Positions 12,361 to 23,843 of a stretch of 64,000 bases of DNA are shown piece after piece. The position numbers and the translations under genes are program-made. Every line of letters starts with the position of its first letter. Position 1 is the stretch's first letter. The notes beneath the pieces were generated by a model. The model saw only the letters and a list, made by a program, of their open reading frames with translations. It was not told where the DNA came from and did not search any database. Origin of the DNA: Pisolithus tinctorius (Eukaryota > Basidiomycota > Agaricomycetes > Boletales > Pisolithaceae); contig JANFAH010000014.1 of NCBI GenBank assembly GCA_024663395.1, positions 434,001 to 498,000 of the forward strand. Direction: 5' to 3'.

Positions 12361-13652
12361 TCACCTGCGTATATCACGAGGAGACGTAAGGAGTACGCAC
12401 GGTTCCTCTTCGCTGCTTCTTCCACGTTGTTTTTGGTCCCCGTTCCTAAATATCTTCTTTATCCAGCCTCCACGCTTCTTTAATCCATACAGCGGTGTAA
12501 AGGCGTATTCTCCCTCTTTACTAGCACCCTTTCTAAGAATTCCTCGAGAGGCATCGGTCCACCAGTCAATTCCCGTGGAGAAGGACGCGTTAGGCCCGAG
12601 CGGCGCGACAGGAGGAATTATGGGAGCAGAAGCGATGAGGGCTAGGGATATCTTCTCGCCACCTAATCTCTCCTCGGTCAGAGATCGCAGACATCCGGTT
12701 AGTAGAAAGGATGAGCACGATCTCACTCTTATCCGATAAATACAGCGAAAATGCAGGGCAGGTGAACACACTCGTGACGAGGTACATATCCGCAAGAGCG
12801 GGGACGTGGTATAATTGTTCAAGAACAGCGGAAGGTGGGAAGTATTCCATCCTGGGACTGTGCATGACTAGGAGGGCGTCCCTCTTTCCCTGCGAGAACT
12901 GGAAGTCGGCTTTAAGGGAAGCGGTTGCAAGGCCCATTATGTCTCTGCATCACAACCAAAGTTGTATGACAAACCATCGGTAAGATGGAGGGCTGTATAC
13001 TCACATACCAGGCGCCACTGAAAATGCCCTCTTTTGCGCCCCCGAGGAGGATATGATGAAATCATCTTCCACTGGACCAGCAACGGGCGGATGCTGCTGG
13101 AGCTTGAGCCTAAGTGTTGGATCGATTTTGTCCAACGTTTCTTGAAACTCTGCTTCATAAACGTTGCCATGTACCTCTAATTCGCCCGTCACGCGATCTA
13201 GTTTGCCAAACGCCCCTACCTATGTCGTGTGAGCATAAGTTATTGGATACCGTGAAAGATAACGATGAAGATGAGATGGGATATGTAGGTTGATCGGCGG
13301 CATCGCAATCACTCCGGGACGAACCTTAATAGCAATTGGCGGGTCCCAGTTCGCCCACTTTGACGTGGCATCACGAATGAGATCGACGTATTTGCGTTGA
13401 AGAGGTGACATGGAGATTGTGTACGCGTGAGATGGTAAGTGATCGAGTTTGACTCCAATATTCAAGCTGGGGTATTGTGCAAGCGACTCTTGAGATATCG
13501 TCGAATCAGGAAATGGACGGGTACTGTATTAGTGCCCACCTTAATACTGAGCCGCAGTGGAAAAGTGCTGTGAAAGGCGCGGATGCTTTTCCGGTGCCCT
13601 CGAGGCCGAACCCCAAGGCACGAGAGAGGTACGGCAGCGAAAGCGTGATCAT
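12361..13652 (-). CDS. Protein of unknown family, beta-rich, possible one-base frame break
   Basis: I do not recognise the family. A consistent spliced reading frame runs from an N-terminal block LSRALGFGLEGTGKASAPF through PDSTISQESLAQYPSLNIG, SHAYTISMSPLQRKYVDLI and KWANWDPPIAIK. It is then spliced to VGAFGKLDRVTGELEVHGN, then HPPVAGPVEDDFIISSSG, GKRDALLVMHSPRMEYFPP and YLVTSVFTCPAFSLYLSDKS. A further splice leads to GEKISLALIASAPIIPPV and IDWWTDASRGILRKG, with a basic C-terminus. Alternating hydrophobic stretches suggest beta-sheet. No signal peptide or membrane span is obvious. Between the first block and PDSTIS (13525-13560) the frame changes by one base, and I could not fit a normal intron: either a very small intron or an extra base. 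The acceptor before DIMGLATASLK (12946-12950) is also uncertain. The start at 13652 is the first ATG of the N-terminal block. Confidence 0.6.
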
Positions 13653-14263
13653 GACATGATCAGCACCCTGCCAAGTGGTCTGGTAACACCGCGTTCCTGT
13701 GGCGGTGGTCTTAACAACGACTCATGGGGCGAGTCCTACTAGTAGTAGTACAACCAAGGAACAATAGATAACTTTGATAGTAAGTAGTACACCTCTATTA
13801 GTGTGGCTGTGCAACACGTGTGGCAGAGTTTGTGTTGTCCTGATGGAAGTCTCTTGTTCGCGATGTTCAACGTTCGTTCTTCCATTTTTCGCCTAGGGTC
13901 AACCAGGTGCATATGACGTTGGAAAGTATCGCCAGCCAGCTCAATCATTTTGCCAAAATTGTAGGCGAACTTGCCACTTCCGCCGTATGCGGATAGTCGT
14001 TGGCGGCGGAAAATGTCTCACAGTCCCAGGCTGCCAGCACGTTCGTTGACGTGTTCTACTGGCCTTCAGCCCTCGTGCGCCAGAATGGATAAACCACGGT
14101 CAGTCATTGGCTGACGGCCATTGGCCACTTCCTATCGTTCAAATATGTCTACCTCCGTGTTAGTCGTGTTGCTACATTATCCAAGATCAACCCGCTATCC
14201 TGGAGCAGTATAAGATATCACTCCCCCAAAAGAAAACTGATAGGCGATCCATCCCATCGATTG
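13653..14263. other. Divergent promoter region (unknown protein / BTA1)
   Basis: These 611 bp separate two divergent starts. A TATAAG element at 14209-14214 lies about 50 bp before the BTA1 ATG and may be its TATA box. No coding exon was recognised. Confidence 0.5.
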
Positions 14264-17200
14264 ATGTCGCCACTTGCCTCTTTCCGTGCCCCTCTCCTCG
14301 TCGGTGGGGTCGTTGCCCTCTATTACAGAAGGTACGTTCTCTCCTAGTACACACGTTCTGGGTCTGCTTACTGGCTCTCGCCGGATGCAGGTCCTTGGGA
14401 AAAGCTATCGAGTACTATACTGGATCGTCGCTGATCGCCGCATGTCTTATCCTCGCGGGCTCCCTTGCTGTGGTACTGGTTGCCTTGCACAGTGCACTTC
14501 ATCCCTACTTCAGGTTCATATGGCATTGCATTCCCCGCTCGCTCGGCAGTGCCGATCAGAGGACTCGTTTGGATAAGGTTTGTGCAAACTTCATTGCCAT
14601 ATCGTCAACACCTGACAGTTCCCTTGATTTTCAGTTCTACGCCGGTCAAGCAGACGTCTATGATACTACCCGCAGTAAATTGTTACGTGGCCGTAACACG
14701 ATGCTTAGCCTGACCGCAAGCCACCTCCGCGCCGTCCGGGAAAGACACCCTGGACAACCACTTGTCTGGGTCGATATTGGTGGCGGTACAGGTAACCCTT
14801 CATTTCCCGCGCGGGGTGGGAAATTGAGCATTGTGTAGGACACAACATCGAACTCATGAACAAACACTTTCCTATTTCGTCATTCGACGCTGTCTACTTG
14901 GTTGATCTCTGCAAGCCATTATTGGATATCGCCCGGGAAAGGTTCACAAGAAAAGGTTGGACGAATGTTACTGTTCTCCAGCAGGATGCTACCGAATTTT
15001 CTCTCCCCGAATGGGCGCACAAGGAAGCTAAAGGCAGCGTCAATGTTGTCACTTTAAGCTACTCACTTTCAATGGCAAGTCCCAGGTTACCACGGTCAAT
15101 CTGACTGACACTACATTTGATTATGCCTGATATAGATTCCCAATTTCTATGCCCTTCTTGATCGTATCGACTACGTCTTGTGCCCAGAGACGGGTCTCGT
15201 TTCTGTCGTCGACTTCTATACTTCAGGAAAACAACCGTCGTTGCACGAGAAGGCAATCGGAGGGACCAGCAAGGAATGTGGCTGGCTTAGTCGGTGGTTC
15301 TGGCAGATTTGGTTTGACTTTGATCACGTGTCCTTATCACCCCACCGAAGGGATTATCTCGAGTACAAGTTTGGAACGGTAGGTCATGATGGTGTTTGCG
15401 ATACTATCTCGTGGCTCATACCTATAGGTCAAAACGTACAACGGCAGGAACCGCTTCGTCATTCCCTTCATCGTTAGGATGTAAGTTGTCTCCAACATTC
15501 CCATAGCCCACTGACGGTCACCGCAGACCATACTACATCTGGCTGGGTCGTTCCCGCTTGTGTGACGTATCACGGTTCTGTCACGCTTTTGAGGTCGAGG
15601 GTGGAAATGTCATTGGGAATTGCTCTCCCTCCCCCTTTGCAGTTGTCAAGGACAGCGAGGCCATCCCCCCTCTGGAGATTGGAAAACCAGTCATAGATAA
15701 AGTCATTCGTGCTGACGCAGTCATCAATATTACACTGCCATTGAGCTCGTTCCATTATCAATTGGGCAAGGTGGGTTGTTGTTTCGTGAGTTGGTTTTGC
15801 GCGGAGCTCAACATTCTTCCAAATTTGATTGCTGTAGCCTTGGAGATTACCCTATTATGAGCAGCCCGTCCACAGAGAATTTAGAACATTCATCTATTCG
15901 TTCACATGGGTAGGTTATTCATAGCTTTCGGTTGACAAGAACTCGTGTCATGACTTGGAGTAAAGGAGGACCCTTTCGAAGACATGAAATACCTGGATTT
16001 GGGGCGTGAGGACTCGATGCTTGTCATCACTTCTGCCGGTGACAACGCGCTACACTATGCAATAGCTGCGCAACCCAAGCGAGTGAGTGAGCTTATCGTT
16101 ATTATTCCCTGCTATTCTGACGTTTGTAGATTCATTGCGTAGACATGAATCCCTGGTAGGTTTGGACATCCCGCAGGTGAACTCCTTCTGAATCTATGCG
16201 ATAATACAGTCAAGGGCACCTTCTCGAGCTGAAACTCGCCGCTATCAATACACTCGATTTCGAGGACTTTTTCGCACTTTTCGGAAAGGGCTGCCACCCC
16301 AACTTCCGGACACTCCTCGACTCTCGACTCTCGCCCCTTCTGTCCTCAATAGCATATCAGTTCTGGCATATTAACGACCAAACCTTCAGCTCCGCTTTCT
16401 ACTTGAACGGGTACAGTGGCTGGGCTCTCCGTCTTGCCCAGTTCATATTCTCTCTTGCTGGTGTTTCGGCTGATGCTGAGGCTCTTTGTGAGGCTGGGAG
16501 TCTTGAAGAACAAGAGAGGATATGGAACGAAAAGCTTAAGCCCGTGCTGCTGAATCCAGTTGTCGTGGCCATACTCAAGAGTCCGATATTTTGCTGGAAC
16601 GCGTTAGGTGTCCCGATGAATCAGAGAAAGATGCTACTAGAGGAAGGAAGTATTTACGAGTTTGTGAGGGATACATTCGATCCATTGGCCAAGAGTTGGA
16701 GTTTCCGAGATGGAGCGTACTTCTACCCACTCGTGAGTGTCGATGTTTTTGTTTTCTTTTGTGAATGTAACTCCCGATTGGATAGACACTGAGAGGACAC
16801 TATACCCCAACCTCATGCCCCGCATACTTGACGCGGACTGGGTTTGAGACCCTGAAAGCTAACGACAGCAAAGCGACAAACGCGTTCAGGTTACATACGG
16901 AATCCATTTTCAAGTATGTACCGTGCACCTCTTCTCCTCAGCTTTTCTAACATAAGCCAGCGTCCTCCGAGGATTGACTACCTGGTCGCTCACGCGTGCA
17001 GTCATAATGGACCATCTTGACTGGTTTGCCGAGGACTCGAAAGACGTAGACGACGAAGTTAGAGAACTTGCTAGAGTGCTTGCGCCGGGCGGTATCCTGC
17101 TATGGAGATCTGCTGGAAGGAGACCTTGGTATACTAGGGTGTAAGTTGTCTTTTTCTTTGATGTCTTTATTGGCAGGTTGATGTCGACGGACGTTGTCTA

Positions 17201-17379
17201 GGTTTGAACGACATGGATTTGTTGTTACACCACTAGCGATCAGATCAGGCCCTGAAGTCGCACTGGATAGGGTCAACATGTATGTTTTTTCTCCTTTTTC
17301 GTTGGAACAGGGCTAATTGGCCGGCATGTTCGATGACAGGTACGCATCCTTCTGGCGGGCCGTGAAACCGGTTTCATGA
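14264..17379 (+). CDS. BTA1: Betaine lipid synthase (DGTS synthesis), fungal domain order
   Basis: Makes the phosphorus-free membrane lipid diacylglyceryl-trimethylhomoserine from diacylglycerol and S-adenosylmethionine. The N-terminus has two hydrophobic segments (FRAPLLVGGVVALYY and AACLILAGSLAVVLVALHSA), so it is probably ER-anchored. The methyltransferase (BtaB-like) domain comes first, with the SAM loop LVWVDIGGGTG split by an intron, then VLQQDATEFSLPEW and SYSLSMIPNFYALLDRI. The aminocarboxypropyl-transferase (BtaA-like, DUF3419) domain follows: MKYLDLGREDSMLVITSAGD, IHCVDMNPCQGHLLELK, then RAVIMDHLDWF and PGGILLWRSAG. This order is reversed relative to algal BTA1, as known for fungi. 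At least eleven exons rejoin in phase with no break. The intron 15075-15135 has a GC donor. The stop is TGA 17377-17379. Confidence 0.92.
15075..15135 (+). other. GC-AG intron in BTA1
   Basis: Splicing at GCAAGT (15075) and TATAG (15135) joins SYSLSM to IPNFYALLDRI, the conserved methyltransferase sequence. No GT donor nearby restores the frame. Seen directly in phase; use of the site is inferred. Confidence 0.75.
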
Positions 17380-18972
17380 TCGGGCGAACCCGCACGCCGC
17401 AAGAGCCGTAACTTTATGTAAGGAGACGTATGATACCATTCGGAGAACATCGTCAACGAATTATCGATACCTTGGATACTGACATACAATCATGGGTCGT
17501 GACACAGGCACACTTTGGCCGACATACTAAGAGATTGGTACGGCACAAAAGGTGTACATGGGCGGGATAGGCCGGAATTTCTGTTGTAGATATACAAGTA
17601 GTATACCCTGGATCAGTGTCCTAAGCTGCCGATACGTAGTACCCCAAGTGAAGCTGTCGGCGCACAATAATTCTTGAAATCCTCCCTAAGTCAAATAATT
17701 GTCTGGGGTCGAATTCCGCGGACTCGAGAGTCGAGACTCACTAGCACTCAATCCGGAGCTCGCACTACTTGGTTCATATCGTACCTTCTGTTGATGAGCT
17801 TCCATTTTGAACTTCAGCTTCATCGCTGCTGGCGTCACGATCTAAATCTAGTATAGGCCCGGTCATGAGTCAAGTCGCACGTCCGCCATACGCAACAGGA
17901 TACCGTGAATATTGCTTCACGTTGCATCGTAAAGTCACCATACGAAGCTAAACCAGAACAAAGCAAACATCAAGCCATGCCACCGGTATTAGCGATCAAA
18001 TTGCTAAGCTTCCAGAAATCTCCTAATTGACATCAGTGCGCCCAAGTAGCGTTGTTCTCGCGATTCATTCAGCCACATCCTGGACCGCATCAGATTCCAC
18101 TCATACGGGTACGGAACGCTGAATCCAAGCTGAGCGAGCTACGGCGACAGTCGGTCCAGATAGGTCCAGATTCTTCATTATCTGGGATAAGGAGAAACGT
18201 GTCGGCGGAAATCAATAATTAGAACATTGATGTTTGGGTATTGTATTCCATCGAAAACTCCATCGAGAACGCATCGGCTTCGGCGTGTGTTTGTGATGCG
18301 CAGGGAGGGAAGACGTTTTCATCTAAACCAAATCCATCGTTTCATTGAAATCCGATGCGGTCCGGTCATGGAGCGCTGTGCGTAGTCCTGGAGACGATTT
18401 TGTCATGAACCTGGCCAGAATCACAACGCTCACCATCGTCATCAGCATCCTCTGAGAAGTCTAGTGTCAGAAATCGTCGCCAATATGACGGATTTGGGCA
18501 TATATCATTTCTACTGATCAGCCTGGCCAGAGAGGAGATAAGTGACAGCTTACTTGTTGGTTGCCTTCTTCTGTGCTGTCGGTGAGCATCGTAAAGCTGA
18601 TCGGTCTTCCAGGATGCCCTCTTGATGGTCGCGATCGCTTGTGTGGCAGAGAAAATTTAATTTACCGGCGTACCGGTCGGTCGACGATCGATATGATCGA
18701 TCTGATCGACGGGGGCAAAACATGGCGCACTTCGCTTGGAACGACGCGTACGGCGCAAACGACATGCGCCAACCTTTATTGCTTCAATTAATGTTCATGT
18801 TTGAAGGAGGCATATTCATGACCCAAAATTATTACTAATACAATTATTAGCCTAACACATCCAGCGAAGTCTCGCCCCGCAAAGCCACGTTTACGTATTC
18901 TATCGTGACAAGTCCAATGTCCATGGCAACGAAATGCTCTCTCATTTTTTGTATGCCCTCAACTTGCCCTCT
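17380..18972. other. Intergenic between convergent BTA1 and GH16 genes
   Basis: 1.6 kb without a recognisable exon. Short frames exist (for example near 18561-18791) but have no family motif. A short GATC-rich repeat lies at 18686-18710. The remainder is probably 3' UTR and spacer. Confidence 0.45.
18686..18710. repeat. Short GATCGATNT tandem repeat
   Basis: About three imperfect 9-bp copies of GATCGATAT / GATCGATCT / GATCGAC follow one another. The unit is nearly palindromic. No gene is attached to it and its role is unknown. Confidence 0.5.
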
Positions 18973-21096
18973 TCAGCAAAGCTGCCACATCTTCACGTAG
19001 TCGCTGTACAATCAAATTCAATCCGTGTGTCCAGCGAACAAAAAAAAAGAAAGGTGGCTCACATAATGAACGACTGGCTTTCTCCATCTGAGCCCCACGT
19101 TTGATACCACGTATTCTGAGCCAACGCAAAATCTTTCATCGCCGTATTGGATCCGTCCAACCACGGCTTGTTGCCTGCATTGTCCGGGAACCACCCATTC
19201 GTTCCCCCAGCCGCAAGAGAGAGAATAAGATAGAATGCTACGTGTGAAAGCGTTCCGACTCGGTTATCATTTCTCTGCTAGGGAGCGTGAAAGACGTACG
19301 CTGGTCAAAAGGCGTTGCATTCGTCCCGTTCACCCATGGGTTCTCCAGCACGATTGGCGTTGTCCCGTTCTCTACAACAGCCGGGAAATCTCCACGTGAG
19401 AAGAAGGGTTCCGAAAAGGTTAGCTGGAGCATGTATTGCAGTCGGGAATCCACGTAGATACGACTGTCATGACGATCGTCAGTGTTCATTCCCCTAGCAA
19501 GGAAGAAACCATCACATGAACTGATCCGTCCATTCCAAGGCGTATGTATGGAATGCCTCGCCATAGTCTGTCCTCCGTTGTGTCCACCACCCGAAAGTTT
19601 TGTAGACGGCGTTGATGAACGAGAGTGGACCCCAGTTAAGAGAGCCCCGGACGTAGTCGATGCCCCTAGGCGTACAGTCAGCATATCATGGTCGTTGTAT
19701 CGGGTCACTCACTGATCTGGGTAATCCCGTCCGTTTCCGCGGGACTCCATGATGTCGATTTCGCCGCTCATGGGCCAAGGGCCATACGTGTTGTTGACAG
19801 GAAGCATCCAAATCGCGGGCCAGAGCTAGATACCTCACAAATGTGAGTGCGTTGTCATGTACACGCTTGTATGTAGTGCCTCACCCAGTCGCTGTACGAA
19901 AATAGAGTTAGCGTATCCAGGGCTGAAACGGTTGAACCTACATACCCTCTAGGTAGTTTTGCCCGGACTTCTACTCGGCCGTACCTAATGCTTGCGCTGT
20001 ACCTGGTAGAGATTCTTGCACTTTGTACTGGCGGAATTACAGTCCCCGCTGTGCTATTGCTCACGGCACCACAAGCCTGGTAATACGCGCTAAGATTGAA
20101 CGCGGTTGAGTTCGTGCCGCCAGGGATTGACTCGGGGTTCGTGAGATTGTAAGTACAGTCAGTGAGGTTGTACGTGTATCCATCGAAGATGTTGCTCATG
20201 CCAATGGCGTCGGATGTGAGGGTTGGGGTTACGTAGAGATAACCATTGGAGACGTATGAGTTGTTGTCTGAGGTAGTGGTCATTTCGAACTCGCCGTTCC
20301 TACCAATGGTTGGGCCATCCTGATAAAATGAGTTGGGTTGTAGTGCTCACCCGTATCCGCCGAGCTCAACCTCGCGGAACCAGTTTCCGCCTGATCCAAA
20401 GACAGTGTTGGTATCGGAGTTAAACTCCTCGTCGAGTACCATGCACAGATTGGCAGGGTTGATCACCAGTACGCCTTTGTATCCAAGGTAGCATTTCACG
20501 GCGGATGCGATGACGCCGAGGAATGCGACTGCATAGGTCAATAGATATGCGACGCGAGCATAGGGGTCTTTCTCCTTGAGCCATGGTTTTTCTAGTTTGC
20601 TAGTGTCTTCTAACAGGGTTGATTTGATACGCTTTCCCTTTATAGGCCCGAGGCTATTAACGACGGAAGGCGCAGTTGAAAAAGTGGTCATTGGACGTGA
20701 AGGAGGCGGAGCGAAGCTTTCGCGGAGGCGTATTGCAGAGGACGCCCTGCTCGGTCTGAGACCATGGCCATTGCCATAGTAAGAGGGGCTGCGAGGCACG
20801 GCGTCGGTGCGATCGACGATGGTGATGTTCTGGCGTGGAACGGGTTCTGAGACCGTGGAAGCGCTAGATGGCTTCGAACGGTTCGGGATGCTGGCTGTGG
20901 AGTCATACCGGCGATGGTGGGGAGGACTCGGAGGGTATTCCACGCCGCTATCGGAACCTTGGAATGGGTTGGCCATGGAGTCCACGCCTGAAGAGGGGCG
21001 GGAGTCAGACGGCGAGGACCCACTAGACTTGAAAGGGTCCTCCCCCAGGAAAAATGGCCCTGACTTCGGATTTTGCGAAGCGTCTGCCGGGCTCAT
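18973..21096 (-). CDS. KRE6/SKN1-type GH16 protein for beta-1,6-glucan synthesis
   Basis: Type II membrane protein of the Golgi/ER secretory route needed for cell-wall beta-1,6-glucan. The cytosolic tail (residues 1-190) is Ser/Pro-rich. One transmembrane segment (ARVAYLLTYAVAFLGVIASA) follows, then the lumenal GH16/SKN1 domain: VLDEEFNSDTNTV, GYLYVTPTLTSDAIG, YGRVEVRAKLPRG, GDWLWPAIWMLPV, and the catalytic ExDxxE as MSGEIDIMESRGNGRDYPD. The tail ends DYVKMWQLC. ATG 21096 starts the long N-terminal exon. Several short introns rejoin in phase. One exon is only 7 nt (19885-19891) and supplies the Asp-Trp of GDWLWP. All catalytic acids are present. It diverges from a GT2 glycosyltransferase at 23844, another probable wall gene. 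Confidence 0.92.
19885..19891 (-). other. 7-nt microexon in the GH16 gene
   Basis: On the minus strand CGACTGG sits between a TACAG acceptor and a GTGAGG donor. Including it joins LPRG-DW-LWPAIWML in frame. Skipping it loses the Asp-Trp and breaks phase (7 nt is not a multiple of three). Confidence 0.8.
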
Positions 21097-23843
21097 CGCT
21101 GGCTGGCTGGCTGGTCGACCACGATTGTACCATTCTCCCGAATTTAAATAAAACGGGATGCAGCTCAGGGGAAATGTCCGAATTAGCCAAACATTCTGGC
21201 GTGGCTACATAGTGGCAGTGGATCCACTGATCAGGAGAACGGCTTGCCCTGGCCTCGATATCTCGTCAGTAATTCCCCTGGCCAGGGGGTTGTCCAGTTA
21301 TGTTGATCATGCGACTGTGAACGCATGTTTCTGCCATAAATAACGCCCTCTCCATAGCCCATGGCGCTCGGAGTACCTAATAGTCCGGCCTCTATATCGA
21401 TCACTAATTTAGCCACGGGACGCCGCTGGACCCCTGAGAAGCAGGACTACGCACTGCTGCTGGAGACACGTGTGGATAACATTTCGAACACAAGAGGTTC
21501 GAAATTTGATCGATCTCGGTGTGGAAGAGCAAATATTGCCCGGTATTTGGCTATCTACGGGCAAACTCGTAGCGTGTTACGTTCCAGCCTCTCGTCGATG
21601 GCTTTCGTGTGTTCTCGGAAATCCAGCACACTCTTCTTTCCTGGGCAGTCATCCAACCTCCGGCGCTGCACGAGCACTGGTGCCACATACAAACTTCGTT
21701 TCTCTCTTCCTCTTCTTACCTGAAACGACGGTGGACTCATCACCGATACGGAATGCAGTAGGTCATTTAGAATCATAGATAAGAACAGAGTATAAGGTCA
21801 GTCTCCCAGGGGTGCGATGGTTGGGTGGCCTTATTAGCCTCGGGAGTCTCAACCGGCCGAGAACCTGTGTAACTATACCGAGCAAACAACGATATAGTCA
21901 ACCTTCTTCCTCGCGGAGAGTACATACTATTAGTCCTTTCTTGGGACAGCCATTTCCATCCTCGTTCTATTGGGGAGTTGACATAGATGTACACATTAAT
22001 CATGGAACTTCCCTCCCACGAGTTAGTTGACTGGATGAATATTGACGATGTAGTACGAAATCACGAAGTTCCTGCCAAGAAGGATCCTGGAGTCAGACCG
22101 CCGAGGCGTCATCCGTAGCTTCCTTAATGCGCCTTAGATATCCAGGAGGACAGAGGGGAACATATCGGCAAGTACTCCACTCCTTACGAGAATCGGTTTG
22201 AGCTCGCACGCTTCTTGACTGGCGACGAGACATGTCTCTTTTTAAGACTAGGAAGTAGTCTCACCCAAATAACTGCAGTCGTGAAGTTTTCGCCGGAGAT
22301 CGAGATATTCCGGGAAGAGAATCGTAGCTTCTGATCCATGCAGGCTACCACAGCCCCCATCCAAATCCTTCTTATCGCTTGCAGAATATCAGAAAGAACG
22401 GACTTCCTGCTCACATGTGTATGTAGCATGAGGTGCGCGCTATCATTGGATCACGGCTCTCCGTCACCGACCTCCGTCGTTGATGGAGATGCCATGAACA
22501 CCTTGAGGCTAGCATCGTGCAATATTCACCGGCGGCCATACTCAGGACGCAGACACAGGTTGCAATAGGGAGTTCCACTGTTCACCTAATTGTCATAAAT
22601 TGTGAGTATACTTGTGGGTGCCCAGACCTTCGGACCTGCAGCTCTCAGGTACATATATATGACATATGTGGGTAGGAATACGATGTGCTCGGTGGTCGTG
22701 TGTGAGCTCGTCCGATGGCACGTAGCCTGTATGGACTACGGGCGTGACGTTGCCGCCGGTCCCGACACGGTGTTGTGCTCGATTGCCTTTTCTGGCCCCG
22801 GGTCTTACAGTAAGAGTCACAGACTGCAAGACTAGCCAGCGCCGAGTGGGATCAGCCGTGTATCCGCCGTTCGTAAATCAGTCGACACAGATTGGGTTCA
22901 AGGTTGTCGTGCCTGAGCCTGACCTGGCGATAAGGAAGACGCCTTCGACCATGAGAACCATGTATCAGACGCAACTGCAAGGATGATGATCGCGGTAGTG
23001 CCATTTCCGAGGACGTGGCGTGAAATTACATGGGAGGCGAGTGTTTTTCCTTCTGCGCTATTAGTGTGTCTTCAATATCAACTTCCAATCATGCTATTTA
23101 CAGGCACGGCAGTGATGAACGTATTACCCGTTCCCGAGGTCCAAGAAAACAGTTTTAATGCTTGCATGAACGAAACGCAAAACAAAATACCAACTTGGCG
23201 TTCGTCTTTCCGGCGCACAGCGGCGCATACCGCACAATGTCCTAAAGACGGGTCCATCCGTGTACTGTGTGGGCCAGACAGCTGTCGACAGTGTCAGTGA
23301 CTCCTGCCATCAAGGCTCCTTCTCTAGATGGGTTTCATCGCGTTGCGACTCCTGTCGTGCCATATTTACTTCGGACCGATTGTGATCTCAAGCACCGAAC
23401 CGAAATGTTTTAGCCCAGTCGCGCCTTTCGCCTGGAGGTCGGTTGTTGTACCTGGGTAGGCATCTACCACAAAATTGGGTCGGTGATCTTCCTGTGTGGA
23501 TGTTTTGATCGTATATTATTTTTCTTTCTTGTCCCAAAAGTGGTACCATGCCGAGAACCCGATGCATCTCCGTGTTGGCGTCAGGGGATCATCTTGCCTA
23601 CAGACGAGGAGGGCATAAGGGGGAACATTTGTCACACTATAGTCCGGGTATTCCTTCGATCCGGTGGCAGAGCAACGTCGCGACCCAGGCGCAAGCTCGA
23701 AGCTAGGCCGGCGCGAGACGACTTATAATCTATTTCATTGTCTGCAGTTTTCCCTATCGTGCTCGTGCCAACTCGGCCTACCCAGTGGGTTGTTGCTGAC
23801 CTTCATCTCGTTCGACTTTGTGCACCGACACTTTCATCTAGTC
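21097..23843. other. 2.7-kb divergent intergenic region of two cell-wall genes
   Basis: Lies between the starts of the GH16 and GT2 genes. Only scattered short frames are present, none with a domain. An AT-rich TTTAAATAAAA at about 21143 is close upstream of the GH16 start and could serve as a core promoter element. It is the longest gene-free stretch in the window. Confidence 0.45.
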
